DNA of 40,617 nucleotides from an uncultured Paenibacillaceae bacterium (GTDB taxonomy: Bacteria; Bacillota; Bacilli; Paenibacillales; DA-C8): NCBI GenBank assembly GCA_937957685.1, contig CALGAO010000034.1:1-40617 (forward strand). Direction: 5' to 3'. Below are positions 1 to 9,676 of the stretch, piece by piece; the first letter of the stretch is position 1, and each line of letters begins with the position of its first letter. Below the pieces are notes generated by a model. The model searched no databases and was not told where the DNA came from. It saw only the letters and a program-made list of their open reading frames with translations. The position numbers and the translations under genes were made by a program.

Positions 1-120
1 ACCAAGAAACATGGAGAATTTGGGAGAAATATTAAGAAAAACGGTGGTATTGGTCAAAAATTGGCGATATTCAGCAATCAGGGATGGCGGGTTTATTCAC
101 AATTAATAGACAGTCTCCTC

Positions 121-181
121 CGTTCCGTTAGAATAGGCAGAACAGGCGTAAATGGCAAAATAACGCCTCCTCGTTCCGTTA
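121..181 (+). repeat. CGTTCCGTTA dispersed repeat element, copy A
   Basis: Two copies of CGTTCCGTTA lie about 40 bp apart (121-130 and 172-181). The second is preceded by ATAACGCCTCCT, so it fits the longer pattern ATAACG-(6 nt)-CGTTCCGTTA that recurs at 6946-6968 and 6997-7019. The same motif in the opposite orientation is at 6834-6843 and 6885-6894. All copies are intergenic. I infer a dispersed non-coding repeat family. Confidence 0.7.
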
Positions 182-246
182 AGATCATGAGGACACGCTG
201 GACTGCTTTCCGGTCTGACCTACGCCCCAACGCTGCCCCCGCAACA

Positions 247-296
247 GACAACAGGCATCGCCAGACTTGACAGCAAGTCTGGCGATGCCTGTTGTC
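247..296 (-). terminator. Long perfect hairpin downstream of the M32 carboxypeptidase gene
   Basis: The arms 247-269 and 274-296 are exact 23-nt inverted repeats around the loop ACAG. It sits 15 bp beyond the carboxypeptidase stop. There is no clear T-run on either side, so termination is inferred from stem strength and position. Confidence 0.65.
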
Positions 297-310
297 ATCT
301 TCAAACGTTC

Positions 311-1813
311 TTACGAATACAGCTCGCCAAATTTCGTCTGCAGATGCTCGATCAAGTAGCGTGCATCGAGTTCCTCACCTGTTACTTGCTGCATAAACTG
401 CTCCGGCTTCATCATCATACCATGCCGATAGATGCGCTCCGTCAGCCATTCCTTGATCGGCGCGAACTCTCCGCGCTCCACGAGCCCCGTGAAGTCTGGC
501 AGCTCTTGCTTCATCTTCGCGCAGATCTGCGCGGCGTACATGTTGCCAAGCGAATACGATGGGAAGTAGCCGAACGAACCGCCAGACCAATGCACATCCT
601 GCAGCACACCCTCACCGTCATGGCTAGGTCTTACACCGAGGTATTCCTCGTACTTGTCGTTCCAGATCTGCGGCAGATCCTTCACTTCGATCTGACCGGC
701 GATCAGCTGCTTCTCGATCTCGTAACGAATCATGATATGCAGATTGTAAGTCAACTCATCTGCTTCGATGCGAATGAGAGAAGGCTCAGCGCGGTTGATC
801 GCCCGGTAGAATTGATCGACAGACACATCGTCCAGTTGGCCGGGGAATACCCGTTGCAGCTCGCGCAGGTACCGGTTCCAGAACGGACGGCTCATGGAGA
901 TGAAGATCTCCCAGAATCGTGACTGCGACTCATGGATGCCATAGGATGCGCCTTCTGCCAGCGGTGTGCCCGTCAGTTCCGCCGAGATATTCTGCTCATA
1001 CAGCGCGTGGCCGCATTCGTGTATCGTGCTGAACAACGCAAACGTCAGATCATCTGGCTTGAATCGCGTCGTTACCCGCACGTCTCGCGGATTCAGACCG
1101 ATCGCAAACGGATGCTCCGTTTCGTCGAGACGGCCAGCATCGAAGTCGTAACCCAACTCTTTCAGAATAAACGTGCTGAACTCACGTTGTTGTTCCTTGC
1201 TGAACGATTGCTTCAAGAAGGAGACGTCCGGCTGCGGGCTGTTCTTCACATGCGCCACGAGAGGTACGATACTCTCCCGTACCTGGCCGAACAGTCTGTC
1301 AAGTTTATGTACAGTCATTCCCGGATCATAGTCATCGAGCAACGCATCGTATGGATGATCCTCGTAGCCCCACAGCTCCGCAAATTGCCGATTGTAGTCC
1401 ACGATCTTCTCCAGATAAGGTTGGAACCGGGCGAAGTCAGCCGCCTTCTTCGCTTCTTCCCAGACGGATTCGGCTTCTGATACGAGCGTGACATACGCTT
1501 GGAACATCTCAGACGGAATCTTGCGGCTCCGCTCGAAACGGCGTTTCATCACCTCAACCAGTCGCTTCTCCATCGGTGTGAGCTGCTCCCATGCTTCTGG
1601 TTGGGACAGTGCGGCAAGCCATTCGTCCATCTCATCGGCGATCGTCAGCTTGAACGCTTCCGTCTGCAAGAGACCAATCGTCTGTGACCGCTGCGGAACT
1701 CCGGCGCGAGGCGCACCTGTGCGGAGATCCCAATGCATGAGGCTCACCGCTTCCTCATAGCTCTTGATCTTCCTGACTCTTTCCATGAATAGATCGCGAA
1801 TTGATGTTGACAT
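311..1813 (-). CDS. ypwA: Metallocarboxypeptidase, peptidase family M32 (YpwA/Taq type)
   Basis: Cytoplasmic zinc carboxypeptidase that removes C-terminal residues from peptides; a role in peptide turnover is inferred. All the M32 signatures are present in order: HPF at 234-236, DVRVTT at 244-249, the zinc-binding HECGH at 265-269, HESQSR at 294-299, IRIEAD, and a C-terminal GVLQDVHW. The 500-residue length is the usual full length, equal to Bacillus subtilis YpwA within a residue or so. There is no signal peptide or membrane segment. The ATG at 1813 is preceded by AGGAGTGATTGG, a good ribosome binding site. The gene is transcribed away from the HesB-like gene; their candidate promoters overlap at 1862-1902. 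A 23-bp hairpin follows the stop. Confidence 0.95.
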   Translation of the reverse strand: MSTSIRDLFMERVRKIKSYEEAVSLMHWDLRTGAPRAGVPQRSQTIGLLQTEAFKLTIADEMDEWLAALSQPEAWEQLTPMEKRLVEVMKRRFERSRKIPSEMFQAYVTLVSEAESVWEEAKKAADFARFQPYLEKIVDYNRQFAELWGYEDHPYDALLDDYDPGMTVHKLDRLFGQVRESIVPLVAHVKNSPQPDVSFLKQSFSKEQQREFSTFILKELGYDFDAGRLDETEHPFAIGLNPRDVRVTTRFKPDDLTFALFSTIHECGHALYEQNISAELTGTPLAEGASYGIHESQSRFWEIFISMSRPFWNRYLRELQRVFPGQLDDVSVDQFYRAINRAEPSLIRIEADELTYNLHIMIRYEIEKQLIAGQIEVKDLPQIWNDKYEEYLGVRPSHDGEGVLQDVHWSGGSFGYFPSYSLGNMYAAQICAKMKQELPDFTGLVERGEFAPIKEWLTERIYRHGMMMKPEQFMQQVTGEELDARYLIEHLQTKFGELYS

Positions 1814-1861
1814 CCAATCACTCCTGTGTTCGGTAGAATCGATATTCGCCTTGCTACTTAC

Positions 1862-1890
1862 ATAGTATGAAAAATGACGGCAAAAAACAA
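1862..1890 (-). promoter_or_regulatory. Candidate SigA promoter for the M32 carboxypeptidase gene
   Basis: On the minus strand TTGTTT (1885-1890) is followed by a 17-nt spacer and TACTAT (1862-1867). The -35 is weak, the -10 is good. It physically overlaps the opposite-facing promoter at 1874-1902. Confidence 0.45.
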
Positions 1891-1902
1891 ATGTGATATA
1901 AT
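1874..1902 (+). promoter_or_regulatory. Candidate SigA promoter for the HesB-like/carbonic anhydrase run
   Basis: A perfect TATAAT at 1897-1902 lies 17 nt after ATGACG (1874-1879, four of six matches to TTGACA). Transcription would begin only a few bases before AAAGGAGG, giving a very short leader to the ATG at 1925. Confidence 0.6.
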
Positions 1903-1924
1903 CGCCTAAAGGAGGTTAAGCAAC

Positions 1925-2251
1925 ATGAAAATCCATATCACAAGTCCGGCAGCCGACCGTCTGCATGCCCTGTCGGGATCATCGGATACGATCTTTAAGC
2001 TCGTCTATGACGCGGAGGGCTGCGGCTGTGCAGTCAGCGGAGTGCCTGCGCTCTGGATGCTGGACCGATCCAGCTTGCTCGATTCCGATGTGATGGCAGC
2101 CACCGAGCCGATGATCGTGTATGAACCGAGACATGAGGTGTTCTATGAGGATCATCTTACGTTAGACTATCAGCCGGACAAGCGGTCCTTCCGCTTAACC
2201 AGCAACAGCCAGATCTACGCGAGCGATCTGCCTGTTGTAGACCGCAGATAG
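1925..2251 (+). CDS. HesB-like iron-sulfur biosynthesis family protein
   Basis: A 108-residue protein with the fold signature of the HesB/IscA family: an early beta-strand region, then EGCGCAVSGVP, in which C33 and C35 form a Cys-Gly-Cys pair near the middle. Classical A-type carriers have one Cys near this point and a second CxC pair at the C-terminus. Here the C-terminal cysteines are absent, as in the shorter HesB-like proteins of Bacillales. An Fe-S carrier role is therefore only possible. The start is well fixed by AAAGGAGG 8 nt before ATG. It is first in a run with the carbonic anhydrase gene, 19 bp downstream. Confidence 0.8.
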   Translation: MKIHITSPAADRLHALSGSSDTIFKLVYDAEGCGCAVSGVPALWMLDRSSLLDSDVMAATEPMIVYEPRHEVFYEDHLTLDYQPDKRSFRLTSNSQIYASDLPVVDRR

Positions 2252-2270
2252 TTCGTACCTTGAGAACAGG

Positions 2271-2873
2271 ATGGTGAATCAACTCTTGCGTAAACTAGAT
2301 GAAATACTCGCTTATAATAATCATTTTGTTGAATCCAAAGAATATGAACATTATCTCACCAATCGCTATCCCAACAAAAGAATGGTCATCCTGACCTGCA
2401 TGGATACTCGACTTACCGAGCTGCTGCCCCGAGCCCTCAATCTTCGCAACGGCGACGCCAAGATCATCAAGAACGCCGGGGCAATCGTCATTCAGCCGTT
2501 CGGCAACGTCATGCGCAGCATCCTCGTGGCGTTGTACAAGCTGAGTGCAGAGGAAGTATTCGTCATCGGCCATCATGATTGCGGCATGACCGGTTTGAAC
2601 GCCGAGATGATCGTGGAGAGCGCAATTGAGCGTGGCGTTGATCAGCAGATGCTGACCACGCTTAAGCGTGCAGGCATCGATCTCCGCAGATGGCTGAGAG
2701 GATTTGACGATGTCCATGACGGGGTCAAGCGAAGCGTAGAGATCATACGCAATCATCCGCTGCTCCCGCCGGGCACAGCTGTACATGGCTTGCTCATCCA
2801 TCCGGAGACGGGCAAGTTGGATGTGATCATCAACGGTTACGAACACCTCTCACAAGAACAGTTAGATGATTAA
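2271..2873 (+). CDS. Beta-class carbonic anhydrase (YtiB-like)
   Basis: Interconverts carbon dioxide and bicarbonate in the cytoplasm. The zinc-site motifs of the beta class are intact: CMDTR with C43, D45 and R47, and HHDCGM with H101 and C104. The 200-residue length suits the short bacterial subclass related to B. subtilis YtiB. The start is uncertain. The ATG at 2271 has only a weak ribosome binding site, while a TTG at 2286 (codon 6) sits 9 nt after AGGATGGTG and would give a protein beginning MRKLDEIL. The gene follows the HesB-like gene closely and precedes the lipoate ligase gene by 93 bp, so the three may be co-transcribed. Confidence 0.93.
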   Translation: MVNQLLRKLDEILAYNNHFVESKEYEHYLTNRYPNKRMVILTCMDTRLTELLPRALNLRNGDAKIIKNAGAIVIQPFGNVMRSILVALYKLSAEEVFVIGHHDCGMTGLNAEMIVESAIERGVDQQMLTTLKRAGIDLRRWLRGFDDVHDGVKRSVEIIRNHPLLPPGTAVHGLLIHPETGKLDVIINGYEHLSQEQLDD

Positions 2874-2966
2874 CGTCGTTAACTTAACTGAGCAGCACTT
2901 GCATGCGGTCTGCACACGAGACAAGCCGGGTATCCGGCCTATACTCCATGAACGGAAGTGATTCAC

Positions 2967-3989
2967 ATGCTGTTTATCGATAACCAGGGCAACACGGACC
3001 CCACTCTGAATCTCGCGCTGGAAGAATACGCGCTGCGCAACCTGCCGATGGACGAGACCTATCTGCTGTTCTACATAAACGAACCATCGATCATCATCGG
3101 CAAGAACCAGAACACGATCGAAGAGATCAACGAGGAATATGTTCGCGAGAACCATATTCACGTCGTGCGCCGGTTATCCGGCGGCGGCGCTGTGTATCAT
3201 GACCTGGGGAACCTGAACTTCAGCTTCATCACGCAGGACGACGGCCAGTCGTTCCACAACTTTGCGAAGTTTACGCAACCAGTGATCGATGCGCTGCGAG
3301 CGCTCGGCGTGGACGCGGCGTTGACCGGCCGCAACGACATCCAGGTCGGCGAGCGCAAGGTGTCCGGCAACGCCCAGTTCGCCACACGCGGACGCATGTT
3401 CAGTCACGGCACGCTGCTATTCGACTCGGCGATGGACAACGTCGCTTCCGCTTTGAAAGTGAAGCCGATGAAGATCGAGTCCAAGAGCACCAAGTCCATA
3501 CGCGCCCGCGTCGCGAACATCAAGGAATTCCTCCCTCCGGAGATGCAGTCGATGACGATCGAAGATTTCCGTGCGACCTTGCTGAAGTATCTGTTCAATT
3601 GCGAGGCTCAGGATGTACCGCAATATCGGCTCACGGAGCAAGATTGGGACAATGTTCGGCAGATCGCGGAAGCACGTTATCGCACCTGGGAATGGAACTA
3701 TGGCCGGTCGCCGAAGTTCAACATCTCCAACGCGCACAAATTCCCGTCCGGCATCATCGACGTTCGTCTCGATGTCATGAACGGCATGCTGGAGAATATC
3801 AAGATCTATGGCGACTTCTTCGGTGTAGGCGATGTGGCCGAACTGGAGGATCTGCTGCGCGGCACCCGCTACGAGCAGTCTGCCATAACGGACAAGCTTC
3901 GGAATGTGGATCTGAAGCATTACTTCGGTCAGCTGACGCTGGAGCAATTTGTCGCCTTGTTGTTTAATCAGGAGATTCCAGAAGTTTAA
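2967..3989 (+). CDS. lplJ: Lipoate--protein ligase (LplJ/LplA family)
   Basis: Activates free lipoate with ATP and attaches it to lipoyl domains of 2-oxoacid dehydrogenases and the glycine cleavage H protein. The N-terminus MLFIDNQ, the binding loop RRLSGGGAVYHD at 68-79 and the conserved lysine K131 in GERKVSGNAQ are typical of LplJ-type ligases. The protein has 340 residues, including the C-terminal accessory domain, so it is the complete two-domain form. A longer frame opens with GTG at 2958, but GGAAGTG lies 6 nt before the ATG at 2967, and family members begin MLFIDNQ, so ATG 2967 is preferred. A hairpin with a T-run follows at 4017-4062. Confidence 0.95.
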   Translation: MLFIDNQGNTDPTLNLALEEYALRNLPMDETYLLFYINEPSIIIGKNQNTIEEINEEYVRENHIHVVRRLSGGGAVYHDLGNLNFSFITQDDGQSFHNFAKFTQPVIDALRALGVDAALTGRNDIQVGERKVSGNAQFATRGRMFSHGTLLFDSAMDNVASALKVKPMKIESKSTKSIRARVANIKEFLPPEMQSMTIEDFRATLLKYLFNCEAQDVPQYRLTEQDWDNVRQIAEARYRTWEWNYGRSPKFNISNAHKFPSGIIDVRLDVMNGMLENIKIYGDFFGVGDVAELEDLLRGTRYEQSAITDKLRNVDLKHYFGQLTLEQFVALLFNQEIPEV

Positions 3990-4016
3990 AACGTCGAATT
4001 GTGGTGCATAGAAGAA

Positions 4017-4062
4017 AGCTTGGATGCCTCCAGTACTTGCTGGACTCATCCAAGCTATTTTT
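4017..4062 (+). terminator. Intrinsic terminator after the lipoate ligase gene
   Basis: Arms AGCTTGGATG (4017-4026) and CATCCAAGCT (4047-4056) enclose a small inner stem (TCCAG/CTGGA) and are followed by ATTTTTG. It lies between convergent genes. Confidence 0.85.
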
Positions 4063-4074
4063 GACCGTTATGCA

Positions 4075-4620
4075 TCAATGCGACTTCCGTTCCTCGAGCG
4101 CTGCCTGCCTGGCCTGTCTCGCAGCCTCTCTGTCACGAAGCTTGTGGCGATTGAGCAAATATGAATCTTGCATATCGCTTGGTTGACCGAAGGTACACCC
4201 AAGTTCCTTCGCTCTCTCTTCACAGCGCTGAACCAACTCCTCGTCGATGATCGGGATATTCAAGTCCGAAAATGGCGCCGCTGCCTCCGACCGTAACTCG
4301 TCGAGACGGTTACGCATCCTCTCCAGCAGCGCATGACCATCCACACCGAGCTGTTCCATATGCGATGCGTTGAAACGGCCTATCGCTCCCGTCATCAACT
4401 TCACGGCTCCAGTCCTGTTGCCGCGCCGCTCGTGATACAGACTGACCGCGAGTTGGATCAGCATCACCCACGTTTCCCGATACGGGCTCTCGGGATGCTC
4501 CTTCCAGTATTCCTCCAGAATCTCATGACATTCGAAGTAATCCCGTACCGCATGAAACTGCACGAGGTATTCGATATACGCCTGCGGATATGTCCTGCGT
4601 TCTCCATTCATCTGCATCAT
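4075..4620 (-). CDS. DUF309 family protein
   Basis: A soluble, probably all-helical protein of about 181 residues. The conserved core YFECHEILEEYWK (28-40), followed by a helix with QLAVSLYHERRGN, is the DUF309 signature shared with B. subtilis YpuF-type proteins. The biochemical function is unknown. The exact start is ambiguous: three in-frame ATGs lie at 4620, 4617 and 4611. GAGAGG is about 9 nt before the first, while ACGGAG is 9 nt before the third. It lies directly downstream of the yyaL-type gene (44 bp) on the same strand and could be its operon partner. Confidence 0.85.
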   Translation of the reverse strand: MMQMNGERRTYPQAYIEYLVQFHAVRDYFECHEILEEYWKEHPESPYRETWVMLIQLAVSLYHERRGNRTGAVKLMTGAIGRFNASHMEQLGVDGHALLERMRNRLDELRSEAAAPFSDLNIPIIDEELVQRCEERAKELGCTFGQPSDMQDSYLLNRHKLRDREAARQARQAALEERKSH

Positions 4621-4664
4621 CTCCGTTATCCTCTCACCGCGCTGATCTGAAATGCGTATGGATC

Positions 4665-6731
<2,067 letters not shown>

Positions 6732-6833
6732 GGGACCACCCCCTCGTATGTCAATTTATTATCAGTATAACCAATAGCACGAAAGAAGCCAAAAAAATGA
6801 AAGATACAAGACCTAATACGGCTCCAATCGCCA

Positions 6834-7019
6834 TAACGGAACGTTATTCCTCTATTTGTGGGAAATCGTCCAATAACGAACTCCTAACGGAACGGAGAAG
6901 CTTTATTCTTAGATTTTGATCAGTTCGCCCCCTCGAATTGGAGACATAACGTCATCACGTTCCGTTAGTGATCGTAATAAGGGGGATATTCTCCGAATAA
7001 CGTCATCTCGTTCCGCTAG
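6834..7019. repeat. Cluster of CGTTCCGTTA dispersed repeat elements
   Basis: TAACGGAACG occurs at 6834-6843 and 6885-6894 (51 bp apart, minus orientation). ATAACGTCATCACGTTCCG starts at 6946 and ATAACGTCATCTCGTTCCG at 6997 (also 51 bp apart, plus orientation). The two pairs therefore face each other around 6900-6945. The spacing and the ATAACG lead match copy A at 121-181. Confidence 0.75.
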
Positions 7020-7032
7020 CGCAAGGACGTGA

Positions 7033-7072
7033 AACAAAAGCCTACGGGGCCGCCACCCTGTAGGCTTTTGTT
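7033..7072 (-). terminator. Hairpin terminator downstream of the HAD hydrolase gene
   Basis: The arms 7033-7049 and 7056-7072 pair over 17 positions (AACAAAAGCCTACGGGG with CCCTGTAGGCTTTTGTT, one G-T wobble) around a 6-nt loop. On the minus strand the stem ends CTTTTGTTT. No plus-strand gene precedes it, so it most likely serves the HAD gene. Confidence 0.8.
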
Positions 7073-7175
7073 ATTAATAGGCGAACATAGACGCCTGCGG
7101 AAATATTGGTTCATATCCTTGCATTGTAATTTGACCAAAGACCGTCATGGGGACCGGAGAAATGTATTCGTACGT

Positions 7176-7853
7176 TTACAACAAATAACTCCCCAAAATA
7201 GCCAATGAATCGATCATTCGAATGTTGGGTTCATCGTGCGCACGCTGATATCGGTTCAACCAGATGCCGGTCATGCCAAATTTCTCACAGGGGAGTATAT
7301 CGATATATAAGTCATCGCCTACATAGCAGCACTCTTCCGGCGGCAAGCCAGCCTTCTCACAAGCGATTTCAAAGATTCGAACGTCCGGCTTGGCCACTCC
7401 CGCATCTCCTGAGGTGACGATGATCTCAAAATGCTCTCGAATGCCCATCCTCTCAAGCTTAAACACTTGTTGGGCATGGTCTCCATTGCTGATAATCCCG
7501 AGCCGACGACCCTTCAGTGCATATAGGCAAGGGATGACATCATCATAGGCTTTCCAATGATGTTCAAAGCCCTTCAAGTATGTATGAAACTTCGCCTCCG
7601 CTTCATGATCGGACAGGCGAATGCCGGCTTCAGCAAAGACACCCTTCGTTCTCTCTATCTTCTGCTGGGCAAAGGTCAGCTCTCCATCTAGATATTTCTT
7701 GTAATAAATAGAAGAAACATTGCACCACAATTGATAAAACACATCTTCATTCATCTGAAGATGCTGCTTGTTCTCCAGATATAGAGTTCGCACACCGAAG
7801 TACTCCGCAGACTTAAAGTCCAGCAGCGTACCGTCCAGATCAAAGAATATCAT
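7176..7853 (-). CDS. HAD-superfamily hydrolase (YjjG/HAD-IA type phosphatase)
   Basis: A 225-residue cytoplasmic phosphatase-like protein. All four HAD motifs are present: FDLDGTLL with nucleophile D5 and acid D7, SNG with S122/N123, K155 in VAKPD, and GDD at 179-181. An alpha-helical cap lies between motif I and motif II, which places it in subfamily I (YjjG, PynA or phosphoglycolate-phosphatase relatives). The substrate cannot be read from sequence; nucleotide or sugar phosphates are typical. The ATG at 7853 follows AAGGGGCGATTGAACGG. The gene is followed by a strong hairpin. Confidence 0.9.
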   Translation of the reverse strand: MIFFDLDGTLLDFKSAEYFGVRTLYLENKQHLQMNEDVFYQLWCNVSSIYYKKYLDGELTFAQQKIERTKGVFAEAGIRLSDHEAEAKFHTYLKGFEHHWKAYDDVIPCLYALKGRRLGIISNGDHAQQVFKLERMGIREHFEIIVTSGDAGVAKPDVRIFEIACEKAGLPPEECCYVGDDLYIDILPCEKFGMTGIWLNRYQRAHDEPNIRMIDSLAILGSYLL

Positions 7854-7891
7854 CCGTTCAATCGCCCCTTAACAGATTCATTAGCGGGAGA

Positions 7892-7987
7892 TTAAGTGAC
7901 CCAACTCGCAATCCGTCCGCAATTCAGCAGGTTCTTCATCCCATTCAGCTCGATCCAGTTGCTGTACAGGAATCCTTCCATGAACAT
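7892..7987 (-). CDS. Possible 31-residue ORF after the zinc-ribbon gene
   Basis: ATG at 7987 to TAA at 7892 encodes a 31-residue peptide beginning MFMEGFLYSNWIELN. It starts 6 bp after the zinc-ribbon stop on the same strand. The ribosome binding site is weak (purine-rich GAAGAAGAGAA some 15 nt upstream). I do not recognise the peptide; it may simply be chance, or the remains of a longer C-terminus. Confidence 0.2.
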   Translation of the reverse strand: MFMEGFLYSNWIELNGMKNLLNCGRIASWVT

Positions 7988-7993
7988 GATCTG

Positions 7994-8167
7994 CTAACTT
8001 TTCTCTTCTTCTGCATCGCACCACAAACCGCCTGGATCGCTGGTGCTGTCTCCGCAGCAGCCGTTCCATTGCCCGCAATTGAAGCACTTCCATTTGGCGA
8101 ACCACCACTCCATCTTGAATCCGCAGATCGGGCAATGCGGGATTTCCTTCGCTCTTCTTGGCTCCAC
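7994..8167 (-). CDS. Small cysteine- and tryptophan-rich zinc-ribbon protein
   Basis: A 57-residue protein encoded from a GTG at 8167, preceded by AGGAGG with a 10-nt gap. It has a CPIC pair (C12, C15), a 12-residue interval rich in Trp and Lys (MEWWFAKWK), and a CFNC pair (C28, C31), giving a rubredoxin-like or zinc-ribbon CxxC-x12-CxxC pattern. C37, C38 and C50 follow. The C-terminus is acidic and ends at TAG 7994. The residue pattern makes chance coding unlikely. Function unknown; such ribbons often bind nucleic acid or protein partners. The overlapping longer frame at 7881-8135 has no such pattern and is its shadow. Confidence 0.75.
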   Translation of the reverse strand: MEPRRAKEIPHCPICGFKMEWWFAKWKCFNCGQWNGCCGDSTSDPGGLWCDAEEEKS

Positions 8168-8355
8168 GTCAGATTCGCCTCCTATGTGACAAGTCAGTTT
8201 GGTTTCATGTTCCTGGCATTTACCTGGACATAAAATAACATGAAAGATCCGATAGTGTCACTAGTTTGTTGAAGGTATTGCTGTCATCAGTTGCGCAGGA
8301 GAAATGTCAGATCATCGGCGGGTTTCCATTGTTCTGGGAGGAGTTATAATTGCGG

Positions 8356-8386
8356 TTTACATCAGTGAGTCCGTATATAGTATAAT
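8356..8386 (+). promoter_or_regulatory. Candidate promoter for the first MFS transporter
   Basis: TATAAT at 8381-8386 is preceded by TTTACA (8356-8361) with a 19-nt spacer, which is long. A nearby TTGCGG at 8350-8355 is an alternative upstream element. Position before the MFS gene supports it. Confidence 0.4.
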
Positions 8387-8440
8387 AGTTGAAATGTCTT
8401 GATGTCGAATCCAATTCACCACAGAGGAGTTATCACACAC

Positions 8441-9619
8441 ATGGCAACAGCACTTCTAGTCATCATCTATCTCGCATTTATTAGTCTTGGTCTTCCGGAT
8501 TCGGTCCTTGGCTCCGCTTGGCCGATTATGCAGCACGATCTCAACGCTTCTTTCGAGCAAGCGGGAATCATCTCGCTGTTCGTTGCGGGCAGCACGATCG
8601 CTTCTAGTCTGTTAACCTCTGCCGTCGTCAAACGCTTCGGTGCAGGTGTTGTCACCTTGCTCAGCACCTTCTTGACGGCTGGAGCTCTGCTGGGGTTCTC
8701 AGCCGCGCCTTCGTTCATCTGGCTCATCATCTTGGCTATCCCTCTCGGGCTTGGAGGAGGTGCTGTCGATGCTGCCTTGAACAATTATGTCGCCAATCAT
8801 TACCGGGCAAGCCATATGAGCTGGCTCCATTCCTTCTGGGGGGTTGGCGCTACGCTCGGCCCGATCATCATGTCCGCCTATCTGGTTGATGGCGCTTGGA
8901 GAACGGGATATCTCACCATCGCCATCATCCAGTTCTCACTCGTCGCAGTCTTGCTCCTGTCATTGCCGCTGTGGAGGCGCATGAATAGAAGTGACAGCAT
9001 GAATAACACCAAGGATGAGGTTGCAGCGACCAGCCGAGCTCCGCTGGGCAAACACGGCATCAGTCTGGCTATGTCGTCCTTCCTCTTCTATTGCGGCGTC
9101 GAAGCGACGATGGGACTCTGGGGCAGCAGTTTCTTGGTGAATGTCAAGCAGATGGATGCAGCGGCTGCCGCTGGTTGGGTGTCGACATACTACGGGGGCA
9201 TCACCCTTGGCCGATTCATCAGCGGCTTCATCACGCTGCGGGTATCCAGTCGAACGTTGATCCGAGTTGGACAGATCCTTGTCCTGATCGGCACCTTGCT
9301 CTTCTTGCTCCCTCTGCCGATCGCTTGTACGATCACCGGCTTCATGCTCGTGGGCATCGGCTGCGCGCCGATCTTCCCGTGTATGTTGCATGAGACGCCA
9401 GCACGCTTCGGCCGCGAGCGTTCGCAGAAGATCATGGGCTATCAGATGGCAGCGGCTTATACGGGCGCCACTCTGTTGCCGCCGTTGCTCGGCTGGATCG
9501 CAGGACGAACGACGATCGCGATCTTCCCATATTTCATCGCCGTATATGCCTTGGTCATGCTGCTCAGCTCGGAGCGCATCAATCAACTGCTGGCGAAGAA
9601 GCCATCTTCCGGCGCCTAA
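8441..9619 (+). CDS. MFS transporter, FucP/sugar-permease-like
   Basis: A 392-residue integral membrane protein with about 12 hydrophobic segments. LGLPDSVLGSAWP after the first segment and SWLHSFWGVGATLGP near the fifth are typical of the FucP-like branch of the major facilitator superfamily in Bacillales. The substrate is unknown. The open frame extends upstream to a TTG at 8399, but GAGGAG lies 11 nt before the ATG at 8441, and residues before it are polar, so ATG 8441 is chosen. It converges on the MMPL gene with a hairpin between. Whether it takes part in the adjoining polyketide cluster is unknown. Confidence 0.88.
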   Translation: MATALLVIIYLAFISLGLPDSVLGSAWPIMQHDLNASFEQAGIISLFVAGSTIASSLLTSAVVKRFGAGVVTLLSTFLTAGALLGFSAAPSFIWLIILAIPLGLGGGAVDAALNNYVANHYRASHMSWLHSFWGVGATLGPIIMSAYLVDGAWRTGYLTIAIIQFSLVAVLLLSLPLWRRMNRSDSMNNTKDEVAATSRAPLGKHGISLAMSSFLFYCGVEATMGLWGSSFLVNVKQMDAAAAAGWVSTYYGGITLGRFISGFITLRVSSRTLIRVGQILVLIGTLLFLLPLPIACTITGFMLVGIGCAPIFPCMLHETPARFGRERSQKIMGYQMAAAYTGATLLPPLLGWIAGRTTIAIFPYFIAVYALVMLLSSERINQLLAKKPSSGA

Positions 9620-9638
9620 GGAACTCACGATCCTCATA

Positions 9639-9669
9639 ACGGGGGTTATGGATGTGACAGAACCCCCGT
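9639..9669. terminator. Hairpin between convergent MFS and MMPL genes
   Basis: ACGGGGGTT (9639-9647) and AACCCCCGT (9661-9669) form a 9-bp GC-rich stem with a 13-nt loop. A competing pair, GTGACA (9654-9659) and TGTCAC (9675-9680), overlaps it. There is no T-run, so termination is inferred from position. Confidence 0.55.
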
Positions 9670-9676
9670 CCCCTTG

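Larger units (their letters stand above)
1..310. other. Intergenic region, no gene seen
   Basis: No open frame here has a ribosome binding site or recognisable protein. A frame at 61-270 runs through the repeat elements and the hairpin and is not credible. The stretch holds two CGTTCCGTTA elements (121-130 and within 160-181) and a 23-bp perfect hairpin at 247-296, listed separately. Confidence 0.7.
6732..7175. other. Intergenic region with repeat elements, no gene seen
   Basis: No open frame in these 444 bp has a convincing start or family. It contains four copies of the CGTTCCGTTA-type element in both orientations (6834-7019) and a terminator hairpin at 7033-7072. The remaining sequence shows nothing I can identify. 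Confidence 0.7.

Noticed and set aside
61..270. A 69-codon plus-strand frame.
   Set aside because: It has no ribosome binding site and crosses two dispersed repeat elements and part of the hairpin at 247-296.
7881..8135. An 84-codon minus-strand frame rich in Arg and Gln.
   Set aside because: It overlaps the zinc-ribbon gene in another frame, lacks a ribosome binding site, and has shadow-type composition.
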